Assembly: GCF_050699935.1 (NCBI RefSeq)
Contig: NZ_JBOHGB010000006.1
Coordinates: forward strand, 1 to 64,000
DNA length: 64,000 bases
Reading direction: 5' to 3'
From: Actinophytocola sp050699935
GTDB lineage: Bacteria > Actinomycetota > Actinomycetes > Mycobacteriales > Pseudonocardiaceae
The notes beneath the pieces are model-generated. The model worked only from the letters and a program-made list of their open reading frames with translations, ran no database searches and was not told the DNA's origin. This document shows positions 49,714-57,657 of the stretch, one piece after another (within the stretch, counting starts at the first letter, position 1; each line of letters begins with the position of its first letter). A program made the position numbers and the translations under genes.

Positions 49714-50922
49714 GTGCCCGAGGTCGACATCGCACGCGTGTTCCGCGAGGAGCACGGCCGCGCGATCGCGAGCCTGGTCCGCGTCTTCGGCGACGTCGAT
49801 GTCGCCGAAGAGGCGGTCCAGGACGCCTTCGCCGCGGCGGTCCAGCGCTGGCCGGACGAGGGGATGCCGGCTAGCCCGGCCGGCTGGATCATCACGACCG
49901 CGCGCCGCCGGGCTATCGACCGGCTTCGGCGGGAGTCGTCCCGCGAGGACAAGCATGCCCAGGCCGCGCTGCTGTGCGCCGGGTCCGAGCGGGAGGAGGA
50001 GGGCGTCGTGCGCGACGACCGGCTGCGCCTGATCTTCACCTGCTGCCACCCGGCGCTGGGCACCGCCGCGCAGGTGGCGCTCACCCTCCGGTTGCTCGGC
50101 GGGCTCACCACGCCGGAGATCGCGCGGGCGTTCCTCGTGCCCGAGCCGACCATGGCGCAGCGGATCGTCCGGGCGAAGGGCAAGATCCGTGACGCGCGCA
50201 TCCCGTACCGGGTACCGCGCGAGGCCGACCTGCCGGCGCGGCTGACGTCGGTGCTCGCGGTGGTGTACCTGATCTTCAACGAGGGCTACACCGCGAGCTC
50301 GGGAACCGAGCCGGTCCGCGACGACCTGTGCGCCGAGGCCGTCCGCCTGGGCCGGCTGCTGGCCGAGCTGATGCCCGACGAGCCGGAGGTACTGGGCCTG
50401 CTGGCGCTGATGCTGCTGACCGAGTCCCGCCGGCCCACCCGGGTCGGCCCCGGCGGCGACCTGGTGCGGCTCGGCGACCAGGACCGGTCGCGCTGGGACC
50501 GCGCGCTGATCGCCGAGGGGCAGGCGCTCGTGCGGGCCTGCCTGCGGCGCGACCGGCCCGGCCCGTACCAGATCCAGGCCGCGATCAACGCCGTGCACAG
50601 CGACGCGCAGTCGGCCGCGGCGACGGACTGGGGGCAGATCGTGATGCTGTACGACCAGCTGCTGGAGTGCACGCCGACGCCGGTGGTGGCGCTGCACCGG
50701 GCCGTCGCGGTCGCGGAGGTGACCGGCCCGGCGGCGGCCCTGGCGCTGGTCGACGACCTCTCGCTGGACGCATACCACGTCTTCCACGCCGTCCGCGCGG
50801 ACCTGCTGCACCGCCTTGACCGCGACGAGGAGGCCGCCGCAGCGTACGAGGCGGCGATCGCCCGCACGGCGAACGCGGCGGAGCAGGATCTCCTACGCCG
50901 TGCCCGGGCCGAGCTCGAGTAG
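49714..50922 (+). CDS. ECF42-type sigma factor with C-terminal extension
   Basis: 402 residues. Regions 2 and 4 occupy the first ~180 residues (FREEHGRAIASLVRVFGDVD, VAEEAVQDAFAAAVQRWPDE; TCCHPALGTAAQVALTLRLL, LTTPEIARAFLVPEPTMAQR). The remaining ~220 residues form the conserved helical, TPR-like SnoaL-free extension of ECF42 (VYLIFNEGYTASSG, GPYQIQAAINAVHSDAQSAA). No anti-sigma gene is present; in this group the extension controls activity. GTG 49714 directly follows the DGPF stop. The 3' end overlaps hisS by 30 bp. Confidence 0.9.
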   Translation: MPEVDIARVFREEHGRAIASLVRVFGDVDVAEEAVQDAFAAAVQRWPDEGMPASPAGWIITTARRRAIDRLRRESSREDKHAQAALLCAGSEREEEGVVRDDRLRLIFTCCHPALGTAAQVALTLRLLGGLTTPEIARAFLVPEPTMAQRIVRAKGKIRDARIPYRVPREADLPARLTSVLAVVYLIFNEGYTASSGTEPVRDDLCAEAVRLGRLLAELMPDEPEVLGLLALMLLTESRRPTRVGPGGDLVRLGDQDRSRWDRALIAEGQALVRACLRRDRPGPYQIQAAINAVHSDAQSAAATDWGQIVMLYDQLLECTPTPVVALHRAVAVAEVTGPAAALALVDDLSLDAYHVFHAVRADLLHRLDRDEEAAAAYEAAIARTANAAEQDLLRRARAELE

Positions 50923-52200
50923 GTCGCGCACCCGTGCCGGGACGTCGGCCGGCGTGACCTGGTGCTGGTCGCCGGTGCGCAGGTCGCGGACCGTCACCGT
51001 GCCCGCCGCCCAGTCGTTGCCGCCGACGATCACGACCACGCGCGCTCCCGACCGGTCCGCGCGCTGGATCTCCTTGCCCAGCTTGCGGATGTCGAGTGGT
51101 GTGGACGTGCGGACGCCGGCGCCACGCAGTCCCTTCGCGACCGTGCGCGCGGGGTCGGCCAGCTCGGCCTCCGTGGCGATGACCACCGCGTCGATCTCCG
51201 CGCGGGGCTCGGACAGCAGACTGTGCGTGCCGAGGAAGTCGAACAGCGTCACATCACCCATGCCGAACCCGAAACCGGGGATGCGCTGCGCGGAGTACAG
51301 CCCGACGAGGTTGTCGTAGCGGCCGCCGCCGAACAGCGAGCGACGGTTGTCCGGGTGGTTGTCGAAGACCTCGAACACGGTCGAGGTGTAGTAGTCGAAG
51401 CCGCGCACGATCAGCGGGTCGAACCGCACGAGCTCACCGGCCGCGGAGTCCATGACCTGGACGAGCTTGGACCGCTCCCTGACCTCGGCGGGGATCTCGT
51501 CGAGCACCGCGCGGCCGCCCGTGAGCACCTCGCCGAGCCGGTCGAACTGCTTGTCGGTGAGCCCGATCGCGGCCGCGTCCTCGGCGAGCTTGTCCGCCGG
51601 GTACTTCTCCCATCGGTCGACCAGCCCGGCGACGTCCCGCACGGCGTCGGGGGCGATGCCGACCACGCCGGTGAGCATCGCGTCGAGCAGCACCCGGTCG
51701 TTGACCCGCAGGACCCACATGTCGGGCGTGGCCCCGACGGCGGCCATGAGGTCATGGATGAGCTCGAAGAACTCGATCTCGCAGGCGGCGCTGTCCGAGC
51801 CGAACACGTCCACGTTCACCTGCCAGTGCTCGCGGACCCGGCCCCGCTGCGGCCGCTCGTAGCGGTGGCAGTTCGGGTGGCTGTACCAGCGGACGGGGAA
51901 CTGCAGCCTGCCGGCGTTGCCGGCGATGATCCGCGCGACCGACGGCGTCATCTCCGGGCGCAGCGCGAGGCGCCGGTCGCCGCGGTCGGTGAGCGTGTAC
52001 AGCTGCTGCTCGACGATCTCGCGGGAGGACTTGGCCTCGTAGATCTCGACGGGCTCGAGGATCGGGCCGTCGTAGCGCTGGTAGCCGTACCGCTCGATCA
52101 CCTCGTAGAGCCGCTCGAACACCTGCGTGCGGACGGACATCTCGGCCGGCAGGAAGTCGCGCGTGCCGCGGTACGGGGCGGTCGGCAAGAACTGGGACAC
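50893..52200 (-). CDS. hisS: Histidyl-tRNA synthetase, divergent type
   Basis: 435 residues of class II aminoacyl-tRNA synthetase. YRGTRDFLP, LRPEMTPSVAR, HRYERPQRGRVREHWQVNVD (motif 2), the histidine A motif VRGFDYYTSTVFE and GGGRYDNLVG with motif 3 FGFGMGDVTL are all present, so it looks active. It differs clearly from the usual actinobacterial HisS (which begins with a KGVPDYVPP-type segment and has FFRYERPQ.GRYRQ). It may be a second, horizontally acquired copy. The GTG at 52200 follows TAGATAGG closely with no ribosome binding site. Confidence 0.9.
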   Translation of the reverse strand: MSQFLPTAPYRGTRDFLPAEMSVRTQVFERLYEVIERYGYQRYDGPILEPVEIYEAKSSREIVEQQLYTLTDRGDRRLALRPEMTPSVARIIAGNAGRLQFPVRWYSHPNCHRYERPQRGRVREHWQVNVDVFGSDSAACEIEFFELIHDLMAAVGATPDMWVLRVNDRVLLDAMLTGVVGIAPDAVRDVAGLVDRWEKYPADKLAEDAAAIGLTDKQFDRLGEVLTGGRAVLDEIPAEVRERSKLVQVMDSAAGELVRFDPLIVRGFDYYTSTVFEVFDNHPDNRRSLFGGGRYDNLVGLYSAQRIPGFGFGMGDVTLFDFLGTHSLLSEPRAEIDAVVIATEAELADPARTVAKGLRGAGVRTSTPLDIRKLGKEIQRADRSGARVVVIVGGNDWAAGTVTVRDLRTGDQHQVTPADVPARVRDLLELGPGTA

Positions 52201-52360
52201 GACGCCCAGCCTATCTAGGACCGGGAACCGAATTTCCCGGTACCCGAAGCGAGTCCGCCGAGGTCATCGGGTTGGGCCGGCCCGGTGCGGGCTGCCCGTG
52301 CTCGACGCATACAAGACCGCGCTGGAGGTCACCAGCCCGGCGTGCGCGGCGAAGGACTGA

Positions 52361-53167
52361 TCACACCGCGTCCACCTTCTCCAGCAACGCCTTCAGCTCG
52401 CCGGCCTCCGTCGCGGTGAGGTCGGTGAGCGGCGGGCGCACCGGCCCGGCCGGGCGGCCGACGACGCTCAGCGCGGCCTTCACGACCGGCACCGCGTAGC
52501 CCGCCCGCCGGTCGCGGATCCCCAGGTATGGCAGGACGAACTCGTCGAGCATGCGATACACGGCCGCCGTGTCGCGGGTGTGCACGGCGGTGTGCAGCTC
52601 GAGCGCGAACCGCGGCGCGAAGTTGACGATCGCCGACGAGCAGGTCGGCACGCCCGTGCCCGGGTACGGCAGTGGGTGCAGGTTCGGGCACTCCTCGGCC
52701 AGGCGCCGCACGGCGTCGACGCGGGCCCCGCCGCTCGCCCGGTGGTAGACGACCACGCCCAGGCCGGTCGCGGCGCATACGGCACGCACGTGCGCGACGA
52801 GGCCCTCGGTCGGCAGCGAGGTCAAGTAGGGCGGCAGCAGGAACACGCCCGCCGCGCCGGCCGACTCCGCGTCCCGGGCCATCGCGACGGCCTGGGCGGT
52901 GCCATAGCCGGCGGGCGCGACCACCGGCCGGGCGGAGGCGGCGACCGCGGCGCGGACCACCCGCTTGACCTCGGCCGGCGTGAGCGCGGGGAACTCGCCG
53001 ATGCCGCCGGCCGCGAACACCCCGGCCACCGGGAACGACGACTGCCAGGCGACATGCTCGCGGTAGGGCTCCTCGTCGAAGGCGAAGTCCTTCCGGGCGT
53101 GGGTAACGGGGAAGCACAGCAGGCCGGTCTCCAGCTCGGTGCGCAGGGTCTCCGGGTCGAACGTCAT
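52361..53167 (-). CDS. DapA-family 5-dehydro-4-deoxyglucarate dehydratase-like protein lacking the catalytic lysine
   Basis: 268 residues, about 35 shorter than KdgD. The N-terminus is normal: GLLCFPVTHARKDFAFDEEP, VFAAGGIGEFPALTPAEVKR and the Tyr of GVVVYHRASGGA. After CPNL the family has a GFKDG segment with the Schiff-base Lys and then ~30 more residues; here the sequence jumps from CPNLHPLPYPGTGVP directly to TCSSAIVNFAP. The Lys is therefore missing and aldolase-type chemistry should not work. The frame stays open, so a new role or early decay are both possible. ATG 53167 follows GGAG. Confidence 0.75.
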   Translation of the reverse strand: MTFDPETLRTELETGLLCFPVTHARKDFAFDEEPYREHVAWQSSFPVAGVFAAGGIGEFPALTPAEVKRVVRAAVAASARPVVAPAGYGTAQAVAMARDAESAGAAGVFLLPPYLTSLPTEGLVAHVRAVCAATGLGVVVYHRASGGARVDAVRRLAEECPNLHPLPYPGTGVPTCSSAIVNFAPRFALELHTAVHTRDTAAVYRMLDEFVLPYLGIRDRRAGYAVPVVKAALSVVGRPAGPVRPPLTDLTATEAGELKALLEKVDAV

Positions 53168-53255
53168 GCGGGCTCCCGGGCGTGACCGTCCGTCGTGGTC
53201 GTCACCGTGAGCGTAGGCCCGGACCGCTCAGCCCAGGTGGAAACCTCAGGTCACT

Positions 53256-53499
53256 GTGTTGGATGGTTCGCTCCGCTTCTCCGCTGCTCGCCGTCTTCCT
53301 CCGTGCGATGCTCGGCGCTGAGGCGCCTGCGCTTCTCCTACGTCCAGACGGCGAACGCTCCGTCGCTCCCGCTCACCGTGTTGGATGGTTCGCTCCGCTT
53401 CTCCGCTACTCGCCGCCTTCCTCCGTGCGATGCTCGGCGCTGAGGCGCCTGCGCTTCTCCTACGTCCAGACGGCGAACGCTCCGTCGCTCCCGCTCACC
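53256..53499. repeat. Tandem duplication, two copies of 122 bp
   Basis: Copy 1 is 53256-53377 and copy 2 is 53378-53499. They differ at only two positions by eye (CTGCTCGCCGTC against CTACTCGCCGCC). Each begins GTGTTGGATGGTTCGCTCCG. Copy 2 covers the last bases and stop codon of the acyltransferase gene; copy 1 lies in the gap to the DapA-like gene. No gene is supported in the 327-bp gap 53168-53494. Confidence 0.9.
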
Positions 53500-54631
53500 G
53501 TGCGTGCCGGGGTCGTTCCGGTGCCGGCTCGGACCGCGACACCAGGCGCCAGGCCAGCCAGAACGAGCCGGCGAGGGCCATGGCCGCGAGCAGCGGGGCC
53601 TTGAGCTCGGCCGGCGCGGCGAGCGGTCGCAGGGCGATGGCGAGCAGGATCAGGATCGGCCCCTGGATGACGAACGCGGGGAACGCCGCTCGCGAGCAGG
53701 CCGCGGCGAACCGGCCGTGCTGGGTGAGGTGACGCTGCGCGAGCCCGAGCAGCCACAGCGAGCCGGAGACGACGAGGACGCCCTCCACGAGCGCGGCGGC
53801 CGCGGCCTGCCAGCTCCAGCCGCCGAGGAACGGGCCGATGTCGGTGGCGAGCTCGGTGACGCCGACCGCGATGCCGAGGATCGGGACGAGGCAGATCGTC
53901 GAGACGGCGACGACCGCGCTGCGCCGGCGGACCCGGTCGGGAACCTCGCGGGCCCAGCCGTGGCGGGCGCAGGTGACGCCGAGGGCGAACATGGCGGCGC
54001 ACTGCGGCCACTGCCACAGGTGGAGGTCGAAGATCTGGCCGCTCTTGGCCGGGAAGACCAGGCGGATCAGGAACGAGGACACCGCGATGCCGACCGCGAG
54101 CCAGATGAGCTGGGCGGCGCTCGGTTCCGGCGCGTCGGGGTCGGCGGGCGAGGCGGTGCGCCAGATCGCGTACGCGACGGAGAAGATCAGCAGGACGAAC
54201 GTGAACCACAGCGAACCCGAGTCGAGCAGCGGGTACCGGTGCGTGACCACCCAGCCGACGGACTCGTCGTGGCCCGCGACCCGGTACGCGAGCCACATGG
54301 TGAGCGGCCAGACCAGGAACGCGGACACCGCCCAGGGCAGCCCGAGGCGGATCGCGCGGTCGGCCGTGAAGCGGCCCAGCCCCTTCTTCTCCAGCGAGCG
54401 CGGCGTGAACAGCCCGGCGAGGAAGAAGAACCCGCCGATGATGAACAGGCCGGACGGCCCGATGAGGGCGGCGAGGACGATCTCGACGCCGGGCATGAAA
54501 GTGGTCTCGTTGACCTCGTCGTACGGCCAGCCGCCGACCGCCGTGTAGCCGAGCAGGGCGTGGGCGCCGATGATCCACGCGACCAGGGCGGTCTTCACGT
54601 TGTCGATGTGGGGAAGCCGCTTTCCGTTCAC
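53495..54631 (-). CDS. Acyltransferase family 3 membrane protein
   Basis: 378 residues with about 10 membrane helices. The N-terminus HIDNVKTALVAWIIGAHALL has the conserved His of acyltransferase 3 proteins, and IGPSGLFIIGGFFFLAGLFT and RLGLPWAVSAFLVWPL follow the family layout. These enzymes O-acetylate or otherwise acylate sugars of cell envelope or secondary metabolites. The ATG at 54631 is not preceded by a clear ribosome binding site. The 3' end lies in the 122-bp duplication, whose upstream copy repeats the gene's end. Confidence 0.83.
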   Translation of the reverse strand: MNGKRLPHIDNVKTALVAWIIGAHALLGYTAVGGWPYDEVNETTFMPGVEIVLAALIGPSGLFIIGGFFFLAGLFTPRSLEKKGLGRFTADRAIRLGLPWAVSAFLVWPLTMWLAYRVAGHDESVGWVVTHRYPLLDSGSLWFTFVLLIFSVAYAIWRTASPADPDAPEPSAAQLIWLAVGIAVSSFLIRLVFPAKSGQIFDLHLWQWPQCAAMFALGVTCARHGWAREVPDRVRRRSAVVAVSTICLVPILGIAVGVTELATDIGPFLGGWSWQAAAAALVEGVLVVSGSLWLLGLAQRHLTQHGRFAAACSRAAFPAFVIQGPILILLAIALRPLAAPAELKAPLLAAMALAGSFWLAWRLVSRSEPAPERPRHAR

Positions 54632-54703
54632 CGTCTGACTTTCGCCGAACCGCCGGACCTTGTCCAGCTGACACCCGTCCTGGCGGCCCCCGATCGCCCT
54701 GCG

Positions 54704-55285
54704 TCAGCGAAGGACTGCGTAACGCAGATGGGTGACACCCCGGCCCGGGACCACCTCCGGATCGGACAGTCGCACGGGCATCGTCGCGAGGTTCGCGAAG
54801 AACGGGATGCCCTCGCCGAGCAACACCGGGATCAGGTTCACCTCGATCTCGTCGAGCAGGCCCGCGTCGAGGCACTGCTGGACGATCGTGGTGCTGGCCG
54901 CCGAGACGTCCTTGTCCCCGGCGACCTGCTTGGCCTGCTCGATCGCGCTGACCACGCCGTCGGTGACGAACGTGACCGGGTGCGGCCAGTCCTCGACCGG
55001 ACGGTGGGTCACCACGAACAGCGAGACGCCGGCGGGGTGGTTGCCGCCCCAGCCCTTGGTGTGGTCGAACAGACGGCGCCCGCAGACCAGCGCGCCCGCC
55101 CGGTCGAGTGCGTCGCGCAGCCACCGCGCGCTCGCCTCGGTCACGTGGAAGGTCCACCGCGAGTCGTGGCTGGGCACCGCGACGTCACCGTTGGCGTACC
55201 AGCCGAACAGCTCGTCGCAGCCGTCCTCGGGGTCGGCGATGAACCCGTCGAGGGACATCGACATGTGGGCGACGACCTTGCTCAT
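54704..55285 (-). CDS. Dihydrofolate reductase-like (RibD C-terminal) family protein
   Basis: 193 residues: KVVAHMSMSLDGFIADPEDG, ALVCGRRLFDHTKGWGG, VSLFVVTHRPVEDWPHP and the end EIEVNLIPVLLGEGIPFFAN. It is a second, unrelated-by-context member of this NADPH-binding family in the window (compare 48767). ATG 55285 follows AGGAGCGAAA. No operon partner on the minus strand except possibly the acyltransferase 72 bp downstream. Confidence 0.87.
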   Translation of the reverse strand: MSKVVAHMSMSLDGFIADPEDGCDELFGWYANGDVAVPSHDSRWTFHVTEASARWLRDALDRAGALVCGRRLFDHTKGWGGNHPAGVSLFVVTHRPVEDWPHPVTFVTDGVVSAIEQAKQVAGDKDVSAASTTIVQQCLDAGLLDEIEVNLIPVLLGEGIPFFANLATMPVRLSDPEVVPGRGVTHLRYAVLR

Positions 55286-55429
55286 GATTTCGCTCCTTCT
55301 CGCGTCGGTTGCCGGTGTAACGCCGGCAGCGCGCGGAACTCATCGGTGCCCGGGAAGAAATCCTCGGCGGACCGTGAGCGGCAGACAGCACGCCGTGGTG
55401 CCCAGCCGGCCGATGCTAGCGTCGGTTCC

Positions 55430-55792
55430 ATGGTGAGCCGGGTGTTCTGCCTCGCGATCGACTGCCGGGACACGGCGCCAATGGCGAACTTCTGGTGCGC
55501 GGCGCTGGGCTATGCCGTGGTCAAGCGGTGGACGGACTCGCGCGGCACGGAGTACGTGGAGATCGGCCGCGGCGACGAGCCGATGCTGTTGTTCCAGCCC
55601 GTTCCGGAGACGAAATCGGTAAAGAACCGGCTGCACCTGGACATCGTGCCGGCATCCGGCAGCCAGGAGTCCGAAGTGGAGCGTCTGGTCGGCCTCGGCG
55701 CGACGGTGGTCTCGAACGAGCCGGACCTGCACTGGGTGGTCCTGAAGGACCCGGAGGACAACGAGTTCTGCGTCCTTCCGCCCAGCTCGTAG
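55430..55792 (+). CDS. VOC-superfamily (glyoxalase-like) protein
   Basis: 120 residues with one glyoxalase-like domain: FCLAIDCRDTAPMANFWCAA, YVEIGRGDEPMLLFQPVPE, NRLHLDIVPASGSQESEVER and WVVLKDPEDNEFCVLPP. The last motif carries the typical metal-site Glu (NEFC). The ATG lies ~11 bases after TAGCGT with no ribosome binding site; a leaderless start at ATG 55430 or GTG 55433 is likely. Function unknown; such proteins include dioxygenases and resistance proteins. Confidence 0.85.
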   Translation: MVSRVFCLAIDCRDTAPMANFWCAALGYAVVKRWTDSRGTEYVEIGRGDEPMLLFQPVPETKSVKNRLHLDIVPASGSQESEVERLVGLGATVVSNEPDLHWVVLKDPEDNEFCVLPPSS

Positions 55793-55856
55793 CCGGGCGG
55801 GTGTTTTCGCCTCCCGGGCAGGGGTAGCCCTCGGCCAGGGAGGCGAAGGAGGGCTG

Positions 55857-56276
55857 ATGAGCTCGATATCGGATGTCGGCGCGAACAAGCCGGCCGGTGA
55901 GAAGTCGACCGCGGAACTCGTACGCGACCTGACCGAACAGTTCAGCCACCTCGCCCGCACCGAGGTCCGCCTCGCCGTGCGGGAGGTGCAGGAGAAGGCG
56001 AGACACGCCGGAATCGGCGCGGCGAGCATCGGTGCCGCCGGCGTGCTCGCCGGATACGGCCTGGCCGCCGTGCTGGCCGGCGCCGTGCTCCTGCTGGCGC
56101 TCGTCCTGCCGGCGTGGGTCGCGGCGATGATCGTCGGCGCCGTGCTGCTGCTGGCCGCCGGCGTGGCCGCGCTGGTGGCGAGGACCCGGCTCAGGAGGGG
56201 CAGTCCGATGCCGTCCGACGTGGTGGACAGGGCGAAGGAGGACATCCGGGTGGTCAGGGAGGCGGCGACCCGATGA
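55857..56276 (+). CDS. Phage-holin-like (DUF1469) membrane protein
   Basis: 139 residues with an amphipathic N-terminal helix (STAELVRDLTEQFSHLARTE) and two strong TM helices (residues ~45-100). This is the superfamily III holin-X/DUF1469 pattern found in many chromosomes beside DUF3618 genes, where it is not phage related. ATG 55857 follows GGAGGG. Its stop overlaps the DUF3618 start (ATGA). Confidence 0.87.
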   Translation: MSSISDVGANKPAGEKSTAELVRDLTEQFSHLARTEVRLAVREVQEKARHAGIGAASIGAAGVLAGYGLAAVLAGAVLLLALVLPAWVAAMIVGAVLLLAAGVAALVARTRLRRGSPMPSDVVDRAKEDIRVVREAATR

Positions 56277-56617
56277 CGAGGCGCGGGCACGACGACCGGA
56301 TGCGCCCGCCCGGCGCGGCGCCGACCGACGAGGACCTGCGGACGGACGTAGAGCTGACCCGCCAGGAGCTGGCCGAGACAGTGGCCGCCCTCGGCGCGAA
56401 GGCCGACGTGAAGACCCGGGCACGGACCGCCGCGAGGGACCGGGCCGAGGCGATCCGTACCCGCGGTACGGAGCTGGTGAACACGCTGCCCGAGCCGGTC
56501 GCCCGGACGGTGCGGCCGGTGTGGACCACCGTCGCCCGCCGCCCCGCCATCCCACTCGGCGGCCTCACGGTGCTCGTCACCGTGCTGGTGGTCTGGCTGA
56601 GGATCCGTCACCGCTAG
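56273..56617 (+). CDS. DUF3618 membrane-anchored protein
   Basis: 114 residues. TDEDLRTDVELTRQELAETV, AALGAKADVKTRARTAARDR is the DUF3618 hallmark, followed by a C-terminal TM helix (PLGGLTVLVTVLVVWLRIRH). It is coupled to the holin-like gene. The pair is common in actinobacteria and probably acts at the membrane; role unknown. Confidence 0.88.
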   Translation: MTRRGHDDRMRPPGAAPTDEDLRTDVELTRQELAETVAALGAKADVKTRARTAARDRAEAIRTRGTELVNTLPEPVARTVRPVWTTVARRPAIPLGGLTVLVTVLVVWLRIRHR

Positions 56618-57092
56618 GCCACGCCGGCCGTCACCACGCGACGACACCGTCAGCGCGAGCGGGGCGGCACTGCTCGCGCTGCGCGAGGATCCTGACCTGA
56701 GCGTCACCGAGCTCGGCCGCCGGGTCGGGCTCAGCCAGTCGGCGGCCGCCCGGATGGTGGACTCGCTGGCCGCGTCCGACCTGGTCCGGCGGCACGGCAC
56801 GGCGGGCCGGGCGGTGCCGGTGCGCCTGACCGCCCACGGCTCCGACTCGGCCGGCCGCCTGCTCACCGCCCTGGGCGAGCCGCTCGCGGACCTGCTGCGG
56901 GACCTCGACGACGCGGACCGCGGAATGCTCGCTCGCCCGCTCGAGTCGCTGCTCGGGAAGCTATACGCGCGGGCGGGCGGCACCGAGTTGGTGTGCCGGC
57001 TGTGCGACCGGACCGCGTGCACCGCGACGGCGACCTGCCCGGTGGGCGAGGCCGCACGCAACGCCGACGCCGAGGCGGAACCGGGCCGCTGA
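56601..57092 (+). CDS. MarR-type regulator with unresolved 5' end
   Basis: The frame codes for SGAALLALREDPDLSVTELG, RRVGLSQSAAARMVDSLAAS and VRLTAHGSDSAGRLL, a MarR-like winged helix, and ends in a Cys-rich tail CRLCDRTACTATATCPVGEA. The first ATG (56751) lies inside the recognition helix. Upstream the frame is closed by a TGA at 56598-56600 and contains no ATG, GTG or TTG before the helix. Either a rare CTG start is used or the gene has lost its start. Overlaps the end of the DUF3618 gene. Confidence 0.6.
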   Translation, partial: GSVTARPRRPSPRDDTVSASGAALLALREDPDLSVTELGRRVGLSQSAAARMVDSLAASDLVRRHGTAGRAVPVRLTAHGSDSAGRLLTALGEPLADLLRDLDDADRGMLARPLESLLGKLYARAGGTELVCRLCDRTACTATATCPVGEAARNADAEAEPGR

Positions 57093-57657
57093 TGGGTGCG
57101 CTGCTGGCGCTCGTGTCGTCGGCGCTGTACGGCGCCGCCGACTTCGCGGGCGGGCTGGTGTCGCGCCGCGCGAGCTTCGCGATGGTGGCGCTGGCCGGAC
57201 AAGGCGGGCGGCCTGGTGCGGATGGCGTTGCTCGCCCCACTGCTGCCCGGTGAGCCGGCCGCCGCCGGCATGGCGTGGGGCGGCCTGTCCGGGGTCGGCA
57301 CCGGGATCGGCATGGTGTTCCTCCACCCCGGGCTGAGCCGGGGCGCGATGAGCGTGGTGGTCCCGGTGAGCGCGGTCGGCGGGCTGGCCATCCCGGTGTT
57401 GGCCGGCTTCGCGCTGCTCGGCGACCGGCCGACCGAACGCGCGGTGGCCGGCATCGTGTTGTCCGTGCCGGCGCCGCCACCGCGGTGCGGACGCGTATGT
57501 CCACCGCGACCGGGCTCGGCGCGGTCGCCGCCGGCTGGTGTGCCACGCTCGCGCTGGAGACCACCTGCTCGCCACGCGCGAGCAGGTGGTCTCCGTGGCG
57601 GTCGTGCTGCTCACCCACGGCTGACGCGGGCGCGGCCGGGCAGCCGGCGGTGGCAGA
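57092..57657 (+). pseudogene. EamA/DMT-type transporter pseudogene
   Basis: Membrane segments of one EamA protein lie in three frames: GALLALVSSALYGAADFAGG with SFAMVALAGQ; then PLLPGEPAAAGMAWGGLSGV, GIGMVFLHPGLSRGAMSVVV and LAIPVLAGFALLGDRPTERA; then GLGAVAAGWCATLALETT; finally LATREQVVSVAVVLLTHG and a stop. At least three frameshifts break it and the last helices are missing. It starts at ATG 57092, overlapping the MarR-like stop, and so was part of that operon. Confidence 0.8.
57556..57594. repeat. Perfect inverted repeat, 17-bp arms, inside the EamA remnant
   Basis: GGAGACCACCTGCTCGC (57556-57572) and GCGAGCAGGTGGTCTCC (57578-57594) are exact reverse complements around CACGC. The right arm encodes family sequence (REQVVS); the left arm replaces it, as expected from template switching. 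It might also serve as a terminator of the operon. Confidence 0.8.

Noticed and set aside
53504..55429. Long + strand frame upstream of the VOC gene
   Set aside because: The frame is antisense to the acyltransferase and DHFR-like genes; only its last 120 codons (from 55430) show a real domain.
55857..56617. Holin-like gene as evidence for a prophage
   Set aside because: The DUF1469/DUF3618 pair is a common chromosomal membrane gene pair and no phage structural genes are near.
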